Assembly (NCBI GenBank): GCA_910587015.1
Contig: CAJUME010000008.1
Location: forward strand, 62,001 to 126,000
DNA length: 64,000 nucleotides
Reading direction: 5' to 3'
Origin: an uncultured Christensenella sp.
Lineage (GTDB): Bacteria > Bacillota > Clostridia > Christensenellales > Borkfalkiaceae
Every line of letters begins with the position of its first letter. The first letter of the stretch is position 1. A program made the position numbers and the translations under genes. Positions 49,635-58,050 of the stretch are shown piece by piece. Under the pieces are notes generated by a model. The model saw only the letters and a program-made list of their open reading frames with translations, ran no database searches and had not been told where the DNA came from.

Positions 49635-50975
49635 ATGAACGAATTAAGACAGCATAAGAAAAGCGATAAAATTAAGTGGGTGCTTACGGGTATAGCATTT
49701 TTGTTTGTGTTCGTATTTCTTGCGGGGCTATGTATGCAGTTGTTCGCAAAAGACGACAAATACAAACCGTCCGAATGGTTTAAAAAGTCCGAAGTCGAGC
49801 AAATGCAACCCGATAACAGCGAAAGCAAAATACCCGAAATATCGGCTTTTACTTCTTCCCGTGCAACCGTAAAAACAATGTCGGCAACCTTAAATACCGA
49901 AAGCGGTATATCGGCGCAAAGCAATACTGAAATAAACGATTATGCAGATTATCTTCGTATTTATACCACGCCCACGGAACTTTCGGCAAAAGTTATTAAC
50001 AATGTTTACCCGTGGGATTATAACGGTACGAGCGGCTTGTTTTATGGTTGTAGGAAAGACAGTTCGGGCAATACGGGTTTAGTTATAGTTAAGTCCGTAG
50101 CGCAAAACTTCTTTTCAAGCATTGAAAAAGACGAATATACTTTGAGCGGCGTTTCGTTGCGCATATTGGGCAATAGCGACGATTTTGCAACATTTAGGGA
50201 GTTTGGGGACGATATGTATTTTTTACACGTTTCTATAACAAGTACCTTTCAAAAAGTCATTTGTCTTAATTTTACGGCGAATACACCTCCGCGCGAACCC
50301 GTTCCCCTACCGCCCGACCCCGTAAAAGACGGTCATACCTTTGTGGGGTGGTACTACGATATGGCTTTTGAAACTCCTTATAACGGCGAGCCGATTTACG
50401 CAGATACAACACTTTTTGCGAAATTTGAAATCAACCGCTACACGGTTACGTTTAATTTTGGCTACGATACTTCTACGACTACACAAATGGTAGATTGGAA
50501 TACGTCTGCAACGCTTTCTACCCCTACCCGAGCGGGTTATAAATTTAAGGGTTGGTTTTTGCCTAACGGTACGCAATACACAAATCAAGCGATAAAAGAA
50601 AATACAACACTTACCGCGCGTTGGGAAGTTATTATGTGTACAGTAACATTCCGAGTTGGCGGCGAAGTTTATGAAGTCAAACAAGTTGAGTACGGCACAC
50701 CGCTTATATCTGTTGTGGAAAGCGCAAACGAGTTAAATTTATGCGTTGTGTCTATTCGCTCCGCAAATGGCGATATTAGCAATGCTGAACTTGCAAATAT
50801 GACAGTAACCGACGATAGCGTTGAGTTTGTATCGGAACCGCTTACGGGCGTAGATAATGTTGTAAATACAGTCAAAAACAATAAATGGCAGATTTTAGGC
50901 GGCGTCGCTGGCGGTGTTGCGCTTATAGCGGTAATCGCGGCGATAGTCGGCGGAACGAAACGCAAAAAGCGTTAA
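49635..50975 (+). CDS. Prophage anchored protein with InlB/Flg_new repeats, candidate adsorption or coat protein
   Basis: 446 aa from ATG 49635 with GAGG at 9 nt. N-terminal helix (about residues 17-38), extracytoplasmic part, then InlB-type repeats (GHTFVGWYYDM, AGYKFKGWFLPNG) at about 225-345. The C-terminal membrane helix (GGVAGGVALIAVIAAIVGG) is followed by TKRKKR. The helix plus basic tail is how filamentous phage coat and pIII-like proteins sit in the membrane. The repeats are the same type as those in host surface lipoproteins in this window. Role is inferred from topology and location upstream of the Zot gene. Confidence 0.6.
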   Translation: MNELRQHKKSDKIKWVLTGIAFLFVFVFLAGLCMQLFAKDDKYKPSEWFKKSEVEQMQPDNSESKIPEISAFTSSRATVKTMSATLNTESGISAQSNTEINDYADYLRIYTTPTELSAKVINNVYPWDYNGTSGLFYGCRKDSSGNTGLVIVKSVAQNFFSSIEKDEYTLSGVSLRILGNSDDFATFREFGDDMYFLHVSITSTFQKVICLNFTANTPPREPVPLPPDPVKDGHTFVGWYYDMAFETPYNGEPIYADTTLFAKFEINRYTVTFNFGYDTSTTTQMVDWNTSATLSTPTRAGYKFKGWFLPNGTQYTNQAIKENTTLTARWEVIMCTVTFRVGGEVYEVKQVEYGTPLISVVESANELNLCVVSIRSANGDISNAELANMTVTDDSVEFVSEPLTGVDNVVNTVKNNKWQILGGVAGGVALIAVIAAIVGGTKRKKR

Positions 50976-50989
50976 GCGAGGTGCGGGCA

Positions 50990-51517
50990 ATGAAAGCATT
51001 TAGTAAAGCGATAACTTGGCTGTTGGTCGTTGTTGTGCTTTTGGGCGTGTTCGGTTTGCTTTATTTTTTTGTAGGAAACGGGCAACGTAATTTTTACGTT
51101 CGTTACGGTAACACGCCTATCCCCGCCCGCGCTGATAACTACGAGTTTGAAAAAAATGCTTATACGGTTATTGAGTGCGGGACATTGACGGGGCAAAAGG
51201 TCGAGTATTCAGTAACGGTAACGTTCGATACAAAGGATATTTCCGAAACCGCGTTTAACTTGAACGACAGAGCGGCGAATTACAAATACGAACTTTACGG
51301 CTATGATTGTACGGAATTATTCAACGTTGCAATATATGACGATTGCTTTATGTTCTACATTCCGCAAGATTTGACGGTTGCAAAGATATTGCAACATAGA
51401 TACCCCGACGATACTATAACGGGCGTAACGGAAGTTGACTTGTGGGCGAAAGATTATTTTGTTTTGACAGTAACGGATAAAGTGGAACGTAAAAGTACGG
51501 TTATATCCTTTCATTGA
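50990..51517 (+). CDS. Prophage membrane protein, unknown (175 aa)
   Basis: ATG 50990 behind GAGGTG. One N-terminal helix (ITWLLVVVVLLGVFGLLYFF), then a beta-rich external domain (RYGNTPIPARADNYEFEKNA, TVTFDTKDISETAFNLNDRA). Lies between the two large anchored proteins and 8 bp before the next start, so likely a minor virion or assembly component. No family recognised. Confidence 0.55.
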   Translation: MKAFSKAITWLLVVVVLLGVFGLLYFFVGNGQRNFYVRYGNTPIPARADNYEFEKNAYTVIECGTLTGQKVEYSVTVTFDTKDISETAFNLNDRAANYKYELYGYDCTELFNVAIYDDCFMFYIPQDLTVAKILQHRYPDDTITGVTEVDLWAKDYFVLTVTDKVERKSTVISFH

Positions 51518-51525
51518 GGTACATT

Positions 51526-53526
51526 ATGCAAAGAGTTAAGATATCTACATATATAGCGGCGGCAGTAATTGCGGTTATTCTGCTTGTGTTTACTACGTTG
51601 TTTTGCGGTTATGTGCCTACCGTGTACGCCGCAACGAACGGCAATTTAGAGTTTGACAAAGTAAACGTGTTGGACGATTTGCAAGGCGGCACGATAGGCG
51701 GTAAACCGTTTGATTTGGCAGATTATCCGTATGATGAAAAAGTGCAACCGCAAGTAATCACGTTAGCGGAATATTGTTATAGTTATTATGAAAGCCGTCA
51801 ATCGAATTACGGTTTGTATGTCTATGTATATAACCCGCAAGGGCTTGCTTTTGATACAAATACTGACCGAAACAAAATTTCGCTCGGTTACGGCGGTAAA
51901 GCGAATTATGATAAATATTCACTTACGTTTTTGAACTACTCTACCGCAAGCGGTGCTGAGGGTTTATTTTATAAATTCAAAGTAAATTTGACCAAAGCGC
52001 AACGGGCGGCTATTTTGGACGGTGTGAATAAAGCCGAACGCGTGTATGAACTTATAGGGCTTGAACTATCCGTTAAAAATCAAGTAGTAGATTATAAGAT
52101 AGCGCAAAAGTATAAATATAGCGGTTATTCAAAAGGTTATGCGCCGTTTGAGGGTGCGGAAAGCACATTGAATTGTACTGTTGACGGTGTGGATAAATAT
52201 TTACAGTTAGATGTACATTCTACATATTGGCGACCGTCTGGAACGAACGGCGAGGCATATTCCCGTGATACTCTGCACTCTGTGTATTTTTCCGTTCCGA
52301 ATTATTTAATTGAGGAATACGGCGAAATGACAGCCGTCCATGCAACGTGGTTAAATGCTCTTACTTCCCCCGTATTTGTAACGGGTAACGAAACCGTATA
52401 TAACGAAGTTAGCAAGTATTTAGGGCAATACGTTGACGGCGGGAATTATCATTTATTGAGCGATAAAAACTACAATACGGAATTAACGTATTCCCTATTG
52501 GCTTGTAAACTCATTGAAAGCGCGAGTTGGAATCACGCCGCACACGGCACTTCTTATGTAAGTTACAACGCTAACCGCCGTTATACTAATTCCGATTTGG
52601 ATATTTACACTCTTGCGTACTGTTTTCTTGCGGATAAAGTCAACGGCGAACGCAATGCGGATAATTACGTATTGCCCTCCGAATTGCTTATAGGCAATAA
52701 AGAAAAAGATATACGCGGGTGGTTTGAAACATATACCGAAACGCACGGCGGGGAACTTGTAAATAGCCGTTTCAGCAAAGAACTTTTTGCGGAAGTTGCG
52801 GATAGTTTTACAAATGTTACTATACGCAAAGACGATACTTTTGCATTGACGGACGAGGTAATTTCTCAAAGTCTTTGGCAAAAATTCGTTGGCGGCGGAT
52901 ATAAAGTAACGGGTACAAATGAATACAAAGTTTCCGCTATAAAGCGCGTTGATAAAACCGATTTTAAGACAACGAAAACGCAGACCTGCGACGAACTATA
53001 TATTAACGAAAGCGATTATGCTGAGTTTAAGGCGTTTTACGATAAGGTAACGAAAAAGGACAAGCCCGAAACGGTATATTTGTTTAGATACTATCAATCG
53101 GTTTATACGCATAACGAAGTAGCAACGTTTACACGCGGTAACGACGGCGCATTGATAACGGGTTTTGATTATGATTTTGTCGATACAAACGCGTATTTTA
53201 TGCAAATGTGGGTACAACTTGATTTTGATATAATCGACGTAACGTTTACGAAAGATAATGTCGATACGGTTATACCCGTTGTAATGTCGCCCGTAGATTT
53301 AGCGGCGGACGGCGATACAACGTTATTTCCCACGGACGATAATAATGATTGGTGGAAAATCGTTTTAGCGGTACTTGCTGTAATATTGCTGTGTATACTT
53401 CTTGCGCCTATATTGCCGTATATAATACAGTTTATAGTTTGGCTTGTGCTACTCCCCTTTAAGGCGATAGGCGCACTATTTAAGGGCATAGGAAAAGCGG
53501 CAAATAAACGAAAGCGAGGTAAATAA
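51526..53526 (+). CDS. Prophage large exported protein, candidate receptor-binding (pIII-like)
   Basis: 666 aa from ATG 51526 (MQRVKISTYIAAAVIAVILL) with GAGGT upstream. Signal peptide or anchor with cleavage-like PTVYAAT near residue 37, about 570 residues of exported domain rich in Tyr, Asn and Asp, then C-terminal membrane helices (WWKIVLAVLAVILLCILLAP and IIQFIVWLVLLPFKAIGALF) and a basic tail KRKRGK. This topology (signal, large ectodomain, C-terminal anchor) fits the adsorption protein of filamentous phages. No sequence family recognised. Confidence 0.6.
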   Translation: MQRVKISTYIAAAVIAVILLVFTTLFCGYVPTVYAATNGNLEFDKVNVLDDLQGGTIGGKPFDLADYPYDEKVQPQVITLAEYCYSYYESRQSNYGLYVYVYNPQGLAFDTNTDRNKISLGYGGKANYDKYSLTFLNYSTASGAEGLFYKFKVNLTKAQRAAILDGVNKAERVYELIGLELSVKNQVVDYKIAQKYKYSGYSKGYAPFEGAESTLNCTVDGVDKYLQLDVHSTYWRPSGTNGEAYSRDTLHSVYFSVPNYLIEEYGEMTAVHATWLNALTSPVFVTGNETVYNEVSKYLGQYVDGGNYHLLSDKNYNTELTYSLLACKLIESASWNHAAHGTSYVSYNANRRYTNSDLDIYTLAYCFLADKVNGERNADNYVLPSELLIGNKEKDIRGWFETYTETHGGELVNSRFSKELFAEVADSFTNVTIRKDDTFALTDEVISQSLWQKFVGGGYKVTGTNEYKVSAIKRVDKTDFKTTKTQTCDELYINESDYAEFKAFYDKVTKKDKPETVYLFRYYQSVYTHNEVATFTRGNDGALITGFDYDFVDTNAYFMQMWVQLDFDIIDVTFTKDNVDTVIPVVMSPVDLAADGDTTLFPTDDNNDWWKIVLAVLAVILLCILLAPILPYIIQFIVWLVLLPFKAIGALFKGIGKAANKRKRGK

Positions 53527-53528
53527 AA

Positions 53529-54002
53529 ATGGCAAGGAATACAAGAAAACCGCCCCGTAAAAATGGGGCGGCAACGCCTAAAAAGAAAGTCAATCAAGGC
53601 AGAACGGCAAGCGGCAGAGTTCCGCAAGGCAGAACGTTGAAAACGCAAGATAATTATTTAGGTGGTAAAAAGACAACTTCCAAAAAGGAACGCCCCGTTG
53701 TCGTAATCGAAACAAACGCGAATAATGACCTTGCCGTTGTTCCTATGTCTTCACGCAAGGGTAAAGACCGTACACGGTTGAAAAACTATCAGCAAGGGCA
53801 ATCATACTTTAAGCATTACGTTGAGATTATGGACGACGAGGGCAACCCTATACGGGTAAACGCAAAATTCAAAGAAAACCACCCAAATATGGACGTATCG
53901 CGCGAGGACGTGAAAAAGATTAAAGACAAAGTTTTAGGCAATTCAAAGCCCGCGCCCGAAAATAGAAAGAAAATGGATAAATTCCGCGGTAAAAAAGGGT
54001 AA
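53529..54002 (+). CDS. PemK/MazF-like basic protein
   Basis: 157 aa, start right after the previous stop (2 bp) behind GAGGTAAATAAAA. The first 50 residues are very basic (KPPRKNGAATPKKKVNQGR). The core RPVVVIETNANNDLAVVPMS, SRKGKDRTRLKNYQQGQSYF and KHYVEI looks like the SH3-barrel of PemK/MazF-type proteins found in Firmicutes mobile elements. No antitoxin gene is next to it, so toxin activity is doubtful; a DNA/RNA-binding role is equally possible. Confidence 0.6.
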   Translation: MARNTRKPPRKNGAATPKKKVNQGRTASGRVPQGRTLKTQDNYLGGKKTTSKKERPVVVIETNANNDLAVVPMSSRKGKDRTRLKNYQQGQSYFKHYVEIMDDEGNPIRVNAKFKENHPNMDVSREDVKKIKDKVLGNSKPAPENRKKMDKFRGKKG

Positions 54003-54009
54003 AAAAATT

Positions 54010-54032
54010 CCCCGAAACTAATCCGTTCGGGG
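54010..54032 (+). repeat. Stem-loop after PemK/MazF-like gene
   Basis: CCCCGAA pairs with TTCGGGG around 9 nt, no U-tract. May mark the end of the structural gene block. Confidence 0.45.
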
Positions 54033-54142
54033 CAATGCCACAAGTGAGTTGGCGGGAATGAACGCGCATAAGCCGTTCAACTGTCTATAAGTATATATCA
54101 CTTCGCGGCAAAAGTCAAACGATTTTACAACGAAAACAAAAA

Positions 54143-54160
54143 TTGAAAGTACACTTTCAA
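54143..54160. repeat. Palindrome TTGAAAGTACACTTTCAA, copy 2
   Basis: Lies 20 bp before the start of the 30-aa ORF that heads the Zot gene pair. Confidence 0.8.
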
Positions 54161-54179
54161 AAAGGACGGCAAACGAAAA

Positions 54180-54272
54180 ATGAAAACGCTAAAACGGTTA
54201 TTGTGGGTACTGCTCGGAATAGTGATTGCGGCGGTTATCGGTTACTTTATATACACGGGGTGTCAAGTATGA
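54180..54272 (+). CDS. 30-aa single-helix membrane peptide, pVII/pIX-like candidate
   Basis: ATG 54180 behind AAAGGACGG. Starts MKTLKRLLWVLLGIVIAAVI, ends in TGCQV: a short basic N-terminus, one hydrophobic helix, small polar end. Its stop overlaps the Zot-like start as ATGA (54269-54272), strong support for being translated. Minor coat proteins of well-studied filamentous phages are of this size and build (32-33 aa); whether this one is a virion protein or an assembly partner is unknown. Confidence 0.6.
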   Translation: MKTLKRLLWVLLGIVIAAVIGYFIYTGCQV

Positions 54273-56437
54273 ACGCGAACGAAAACGAAAAGAAACGGTT
54301 TGACTACCGTCATATCATTTGCATAGTCATAACGCTTGCGTTTATCCTCTGCGGCGTATTCCTCTATTCGGGTGCGCTCGGTAGGCTCATAGAGGGCGGG
54401 CGCGATTTCGGGCTTTCGGTAGGTTACTACTTTTGCGAGATATTCGGCATACCGCATAATATCACGCCGACGGTAAATGACTTGCCGAAAATACCCTTTT
54501 TTGACTTCACGCAAACGCCCGCCCCCTCTACACCCTTGCCCGATACTTGGACGGGTTTTCAAAGCGATTGGGCGCGGTATTGGCAGTTATGGGCGACAAC
54601 GGATAATTTCACGGGTTATTTGTCGTTCCTCGGCAATTTGCTTTTTACGCTCTGCAAAGTGCTTATAATCATATTGCCGTTTATCCTTGCCGTGTATGTC
54701 TATTTGAAACGATACTTAAAAAAGGAAAACAACGACTATGACAAGGACAGCCGCCCGCTGAAAACGTTTAAGTGGCTCACGACTTATACATATCGCCCCG
54801 TCAAACAATGGCTTGCGGGGCTTTGGGCGTTCATAAAAGCGCATAAAGCATATTGGGCGGTATGGCTCGTGCTGTGGCTGTTCTACTTCAATGCGGGCGC
54901 GATTATCCTTGAATTTTTGGCGTATTACTTTTACTTTGTCGTATCGTTCGATATTGTCAATATTTATCGGCAAGTGTATAAACTTTTTCTTGACTTATCC
55001 GTGCCGTTTACTTCTATTCCCGTGTGGGCGTGGGTAATAATCGGCTTTGTTTTGTTGGATAAGTTCCGCAAAAAGATAGCGTATGCGCGGCTTAATCACT
55101 ATGAAATGCGCAACCGCGGTTTTATCAACGCCCGCCCTATTGTGTATATGGTCTGCGGCACTATGGGCAAGAAAAAGACAACGGCAATAACGGATATGGC
55201 GCTTTCGCAAGAAGTTATGTTCCGCGACAAGGCGTTTGAAAAGATACTTGAAAACGATTTGAAATTTCCCGCATTCCCGTGGTGCAACTTGGAAAACGAA
55301 CTTCGGCGTGCTATGGAATATCACGAAGTGTACAACCTTGCGACGGTGCGGCAGTTCGTAACGAAAAAGTATTTACGTTGGCAGAAGTCGCAAACGCGCG
55401 AACGGCTCTTTAACTACGATTACGAGCGTTACGGGCTTACATACGACGATAAATTAAAGGTTGTAAGCGTGTGGGAAATCGTAGAGATTTATGCGCAATT
55501 ATACTTTATATACATAATACAATCGTCGTTGCTCATTGCGAATTATTCCGTTCGCGTGGACGGCGTACTTGCCGACTTGGGCAATTTCCCGCTCTGGAAT
55601 GCAGATTTTTTCAAACGTGATAGCCGCTTGCTTGATAGTTATTCCCGCCACGCTCATATACTTGACTTTGACAGTCTACGGCTTGGGCGTAAGGTCATTG
55701 AAAACAACCGCAACGCGAATAACTTTGAGTTTGGCGTTGTCATAATAACGGAAGTTGGCAAAGAGCGCGGCAATAGTCTTGAACTGTCCGAAAAGAAAAA
55801 GAAAGACGAAACGACAAACCAAAAAAACGACTTATTTAATAGTTGGTTGAAAATGGTACGCCATTCTGCGACGGTCGATAACTTCCCTTTTGTGCGGGTA
55901 ATAACGGACGAGCAACGCCCCGAAAGTTGGGGCGCAGATGCCCGCGATTTATGCGAAATAGTCCATATCCGCGAAAGCGGTGAAACGTGCCTTGCAATGC
56001 CTTTTTTCTCTCTTGCGGAATTGCTGTATAGTTGGCTGTTTGGCAAGTTTGCGGGGCTGTACTATCAATACCGCTTTGTGCGCTCGGATAACACTTTGCC
56101 TATGTATTTATTAAAAACAATCACGGCGAAAATACACCACTACTACACGCGCATATATAACCGCTTTGGATATTGTCGTTTGCGGGTGCAAGTGGAAAGC
56201 GGAACGCAAGACGGAACGCTTGACGAAAACAAGTATTACATAATGTCGAAAAAGATTTATAGCAAGCGTTTTTCTACGGACTGTTTTTCAGACTTCTTCA
56301 CGGAAAAGGCGTTGCGCTCTCCCGTCGGCATAGACGATTTAGCGGAATACGCAACCGAAAAAGCGACTTTCGCGGAACTCGGCGCACAAAACAGTTACTT
56401 TATAAATGAACTATTAAACGGTATGAATAACCGCTAA
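54269..56437 (+). CDS. Zot-domain assembly ATPase (pI-like)
   Basis: 722 aa from ATG 54269, coupled to the 30-aa ORF. Membrane helices at about 16-36, 120-145, 194-226 (two close together) and 250-264, then a cytosolic ATPase: P-loop CGTMGKKKTT (about 296-305) and Walker B VVIITEVG (about 489-496). Zot/pI proteins drive extrusion of filamentous phage through the host membrane. Here the ATPase follows the helices and the protein is longer than Gram-negative homologues (about 350-450 aa), as I would expect for a one-membrane Firmicutes host. The P-loop has three lysines in a row, with K in place of the usual second glycine. Confidence 0.85.
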   Translation: MNANENEKKRFDYRHIICIVITLAFILCGVFLYSGALGRLIEGGRDFGLSVGYYFCEIFGIPHNITPTVNDLPKIPFFDFTQTPAPSTPLPDTWTGFQSDWARYWQLWATTDNFTGYLSFLGNLLFTLCKVLIIILPFILAVYVYLKRYLKKENNDYDKDSRPLKTFKWLTTYTYRPVKQWLAGLWAFIKAHKAYWAVWLVLWLFYFNAGAIILEFLAYYFYFVVSFDIVNIYRQVYKLFLDLSVPFTSIPVWAWVIIGFVLLDKFRKKIAYARLNHYEMRNRGFINARPIVYMVCGTMGKKKTTAITDMALSQEVMFRDKAFEKILENDLKFPAFPWCNLENELRRAMEYHEVYNLATVRQFVTKKYLRWQKSQTRERLFNYDYERYGLTYDDKLKVVSVWEIVEIYAQLYFIYIIQSSLLIANYSVRVDGVLADLGNFPLWNADFFKRDSRLLDSYSRHAHILDFDSLRLGRKVIENNRNANNFEFGVVIITEVGKERGNSLELSEKKKKDETTNQKNDLFNSWLKMVRHSATVDNFPFVRVITDEQRPESWGADARDLCEIVHIRESGETCLAMPFFSLAELLYSWLFGKFAGLYYQYRFVRSDNTLPMYLLKTITAKIHHYYTRIYNRFGYCRLRVQVESGTQDGTLDENKYYIMSKKIYSKRFSTDCFSDFFTEKALRSPVGIDDLAEYATEKATFAELGAQNSYFINELLNGMNNR

Positions 56438-56439
56438 AA

Positions 56440-56457
56440 TTGAAAGTACACTTTCAA
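56440..56457. repeat. Palindrome TTGAAAGTACACTTTCAA, copy 3
   Basis: Starts 2 bp after the Zot stop, upstream of rep. A half copy TTGAAAGTAC lies at 59107-59116 after the transposase stop. Confidence 0.8.
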
Positions 56458-56459
56458 AA

Positions 56460-56700
56460 ACGGGGCTATCCTTTTAGATTGCCGAGGCAAAATAAAATGA
56501 CGGTAACAGTAAAAGCAAGTTTGCGGTTTTTCGTAGTACAATAGCAACGACGAAAAGCAACCCAAAAGGGGTTATCCTTTTGAGTTGCTTTCGGCGGCGC
56601 GAAAGGACTACGGAAAATGCGAGCTGTCAAGCCCACCGTGGAATAAATCTTTATGCCGCGAAAGGGGCTTTACAGCCCGCAAGCAAACGATTACAGAGAG
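56460..56700 (+). other. Structured leader upstream of rep, origin candidate
   Basis: No ORF supported. GGGGCTATCCTTTT (56462) and GGGGTTATCCTTTT (56568) are near-repeats. AAAGCAAC-C-CAAAAGG (56554-56569) pairs with CCTTTTG-A-GTTGCTTT (56576-56591) around a 6-nt loop. TACAATAGCAACG at 56537-56549 recurs at 57704-57716, just past rep. Confidence 0.45.
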
Positions 56701-56710
56701 GTAAACAACA

Positions 56711-57688
56711 ATGAGTTATGCAAACTTAACACCTATTGACGATATGTCGGGTTGTCCGTTCCCTTTTTTAGACGAGCCGCAATCGCCCGCTACAACGTAT
56801 TACAAGATTTACAATGACGGCGGTCATTATATTGCTACACGGTGTTATCGCAGTCAAATAAAGCCGCCTAAACGTAAATATAAGCGCGAAGATATAGACA
56901 TACTTTTTGACAGCCTTTATACTTCCGCTATGCAAGACGGCTTGAAGAGCGACGAAATGACAGTGTACATAAAGGCGGGAATACTTTTGTTGTTCCCCGA
57001 CTATGAGAATTTGGACAAGTACATAGCGGACAAAATCGAGCGTAAGCAACATAATTTATACGTTCGCAAGAAACGTTTTCGCCGCAAAGCGAATTTAAAC
57101 TGCTGGAATTATTTTGTAACTTTCACCTACGCCGACGATAAGCAAGACGAATACACATTCCGCAAAAAATTGCGGTGTTGTCTTTCTCACTTGCATACAC
57201 GGCGTGGTTGGCGGTATATGGGCGTGTTCGAGCGTGCGCCCGAAACGGGGCGGTTACACTTTCACGGACTGCTATATATACCCGACGGCGAAATGATAGG
57301 CACGATAACGGAAAAGACAGATTACAGCACGGCACAAGGCAAACTGCAAACGACACACGAAAACGACTTTTTTCAAAAGGCTTTCGGACGAAACGACTTT
57401 GAGGAATTAAACGAAATGGAACTGAAACACGGACAAACGCTAAACTATTTGTTAAAGTACATAGGCAAGACGGGCGAACGTATTGTGTATAGCAGAGGCA
57501 TACCGACGGAAATATACCGCAAATTGAACGACGACGAAATAGTAACGGAAATGGACGACTTCGGCACAAAGTATATACTTTTTGACGACGTGATAAGTTG
57601 GGAACGGGATATAATGCACTTCAAGTACAAACAAGTATCTATGATTGACTTGATATGCAACCCGCCACGGTATGGCTTAACGGCTTAA
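56711..57688 (+). CDS. HUH-type rolling-circle replication initiator (Rep)
   Basis: 325 aa, ATG behind AGAGGTAAACAACA. Three Rep motifs in order: FVTFTY (residues 135-140), the metal site HFHGLL (183-188, His-x-His), and NYLLKYIGK (245-253) with the likely nicking tyrosine Y246 or Y250 and a following lysine. Similar Reps are found in inoviruses, microviruses and small plasmids. It would nick the phage origin and stay covalently attached to the 5' end during replication. Nick site not identified; inverted repeats on both sides of the gene are candidates. Confidence 0.88.
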   Translation: MSYANLTPIDDMSGCPFPFLDEPQSPATTYYKIYNDGGHYIATRCYRSQIKPPKRKYKREDIDILFDSLYTSAMQDGLKSDEMTVYIKAGILLLFPDYENLDKYIADKIERKQHNLYVRKKRFRRKANLNCWNYFVTFTYADDKQDEYTFRKKLRCCLSHLHTRRGWRYMGVFERAPETGRLHFHGLLYIPDGEMIGTITEKTDYSTAQGKLQTTHENDFFQKAFGRNDFEELNEMELKHGQTLNYLLKYIGKTGERIVYSRGIPTEIYRKLNDDEIVTEMDDFGTKYILFDDVISWERDIMHFKYKQVSMIDLICNPPRYGLTA

Positions 57689-57703
57689 AGAACGGTAAAA
57701 CAA

Positions 57704-57743
57704 TACAATAGCAACGGTCTAACACCTATGTATTACATACGGT
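57704..57743 (+). repeat. Direct repeat TACAATAGCAACG (second copy) and small stem-loop after rep
   Basis: 57704-57716 matches 56537-56549. It is followed by ACACC-TATG...CATA-GGTGT (57720-57743), a 9-bp stem with one bulge. Confidence 0.5.
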
Positions 57744-57821
57744 GTATTTTGCGTTTGTCTGAAAACCGAAAAAAGCACGTTCACGCGCTCCACTTCGCTT
57801 TCACTTCCGCAAAACAAAATC

Positions 57822-57868
57822 AAAAGGCGGCATTTCGCAAGCGATTTAGCGCGAAAGCCGCCTTTTTT
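57822..57868 (+). terminator. Terminator after rep
   Basis: AAAAGGCGGC (57822-57831) pairs with GCCGCCTTTT (57857-57866), inner TTTCGC/GCGAAA, ending in six T. Confidence 0.8.
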
Positions 57869-57899
57869 GTGTGCTGAAAGCGGGCTGTCGGTCGGTTAA

Positions 57900-57960
57900 A
57901 CGCGACACCTTGTACCCGCCGCGCGTAGCGCGGCGGCTCGTATAGTACAAGGTGTCGCGT
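57900..57960. repeat. Nested hairpin, candidate replication origin or packaging signal
   Basis: Outer 16-bp perfect arms (57900-57915, ACGCGACACCTTGTAC, with 57945-57960) enclose an inner 9-bp stem CCGCCGCGC/GCGCGGCGG with loop GTA (57916-57936) and an 8-nt single-stranded part. It lies between the rep terminator and the transposase gene, where ORFs are absent. Confidence 0.75.
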
Positions 57961-58050
57961 AATAGCCCCACGCATAAAATCAAGGCTTAAACCGTTTGAA
58001 ATTCAAGCGGAAAAACACTATAATAAAACGATAAAGGAACGGTAACGACT

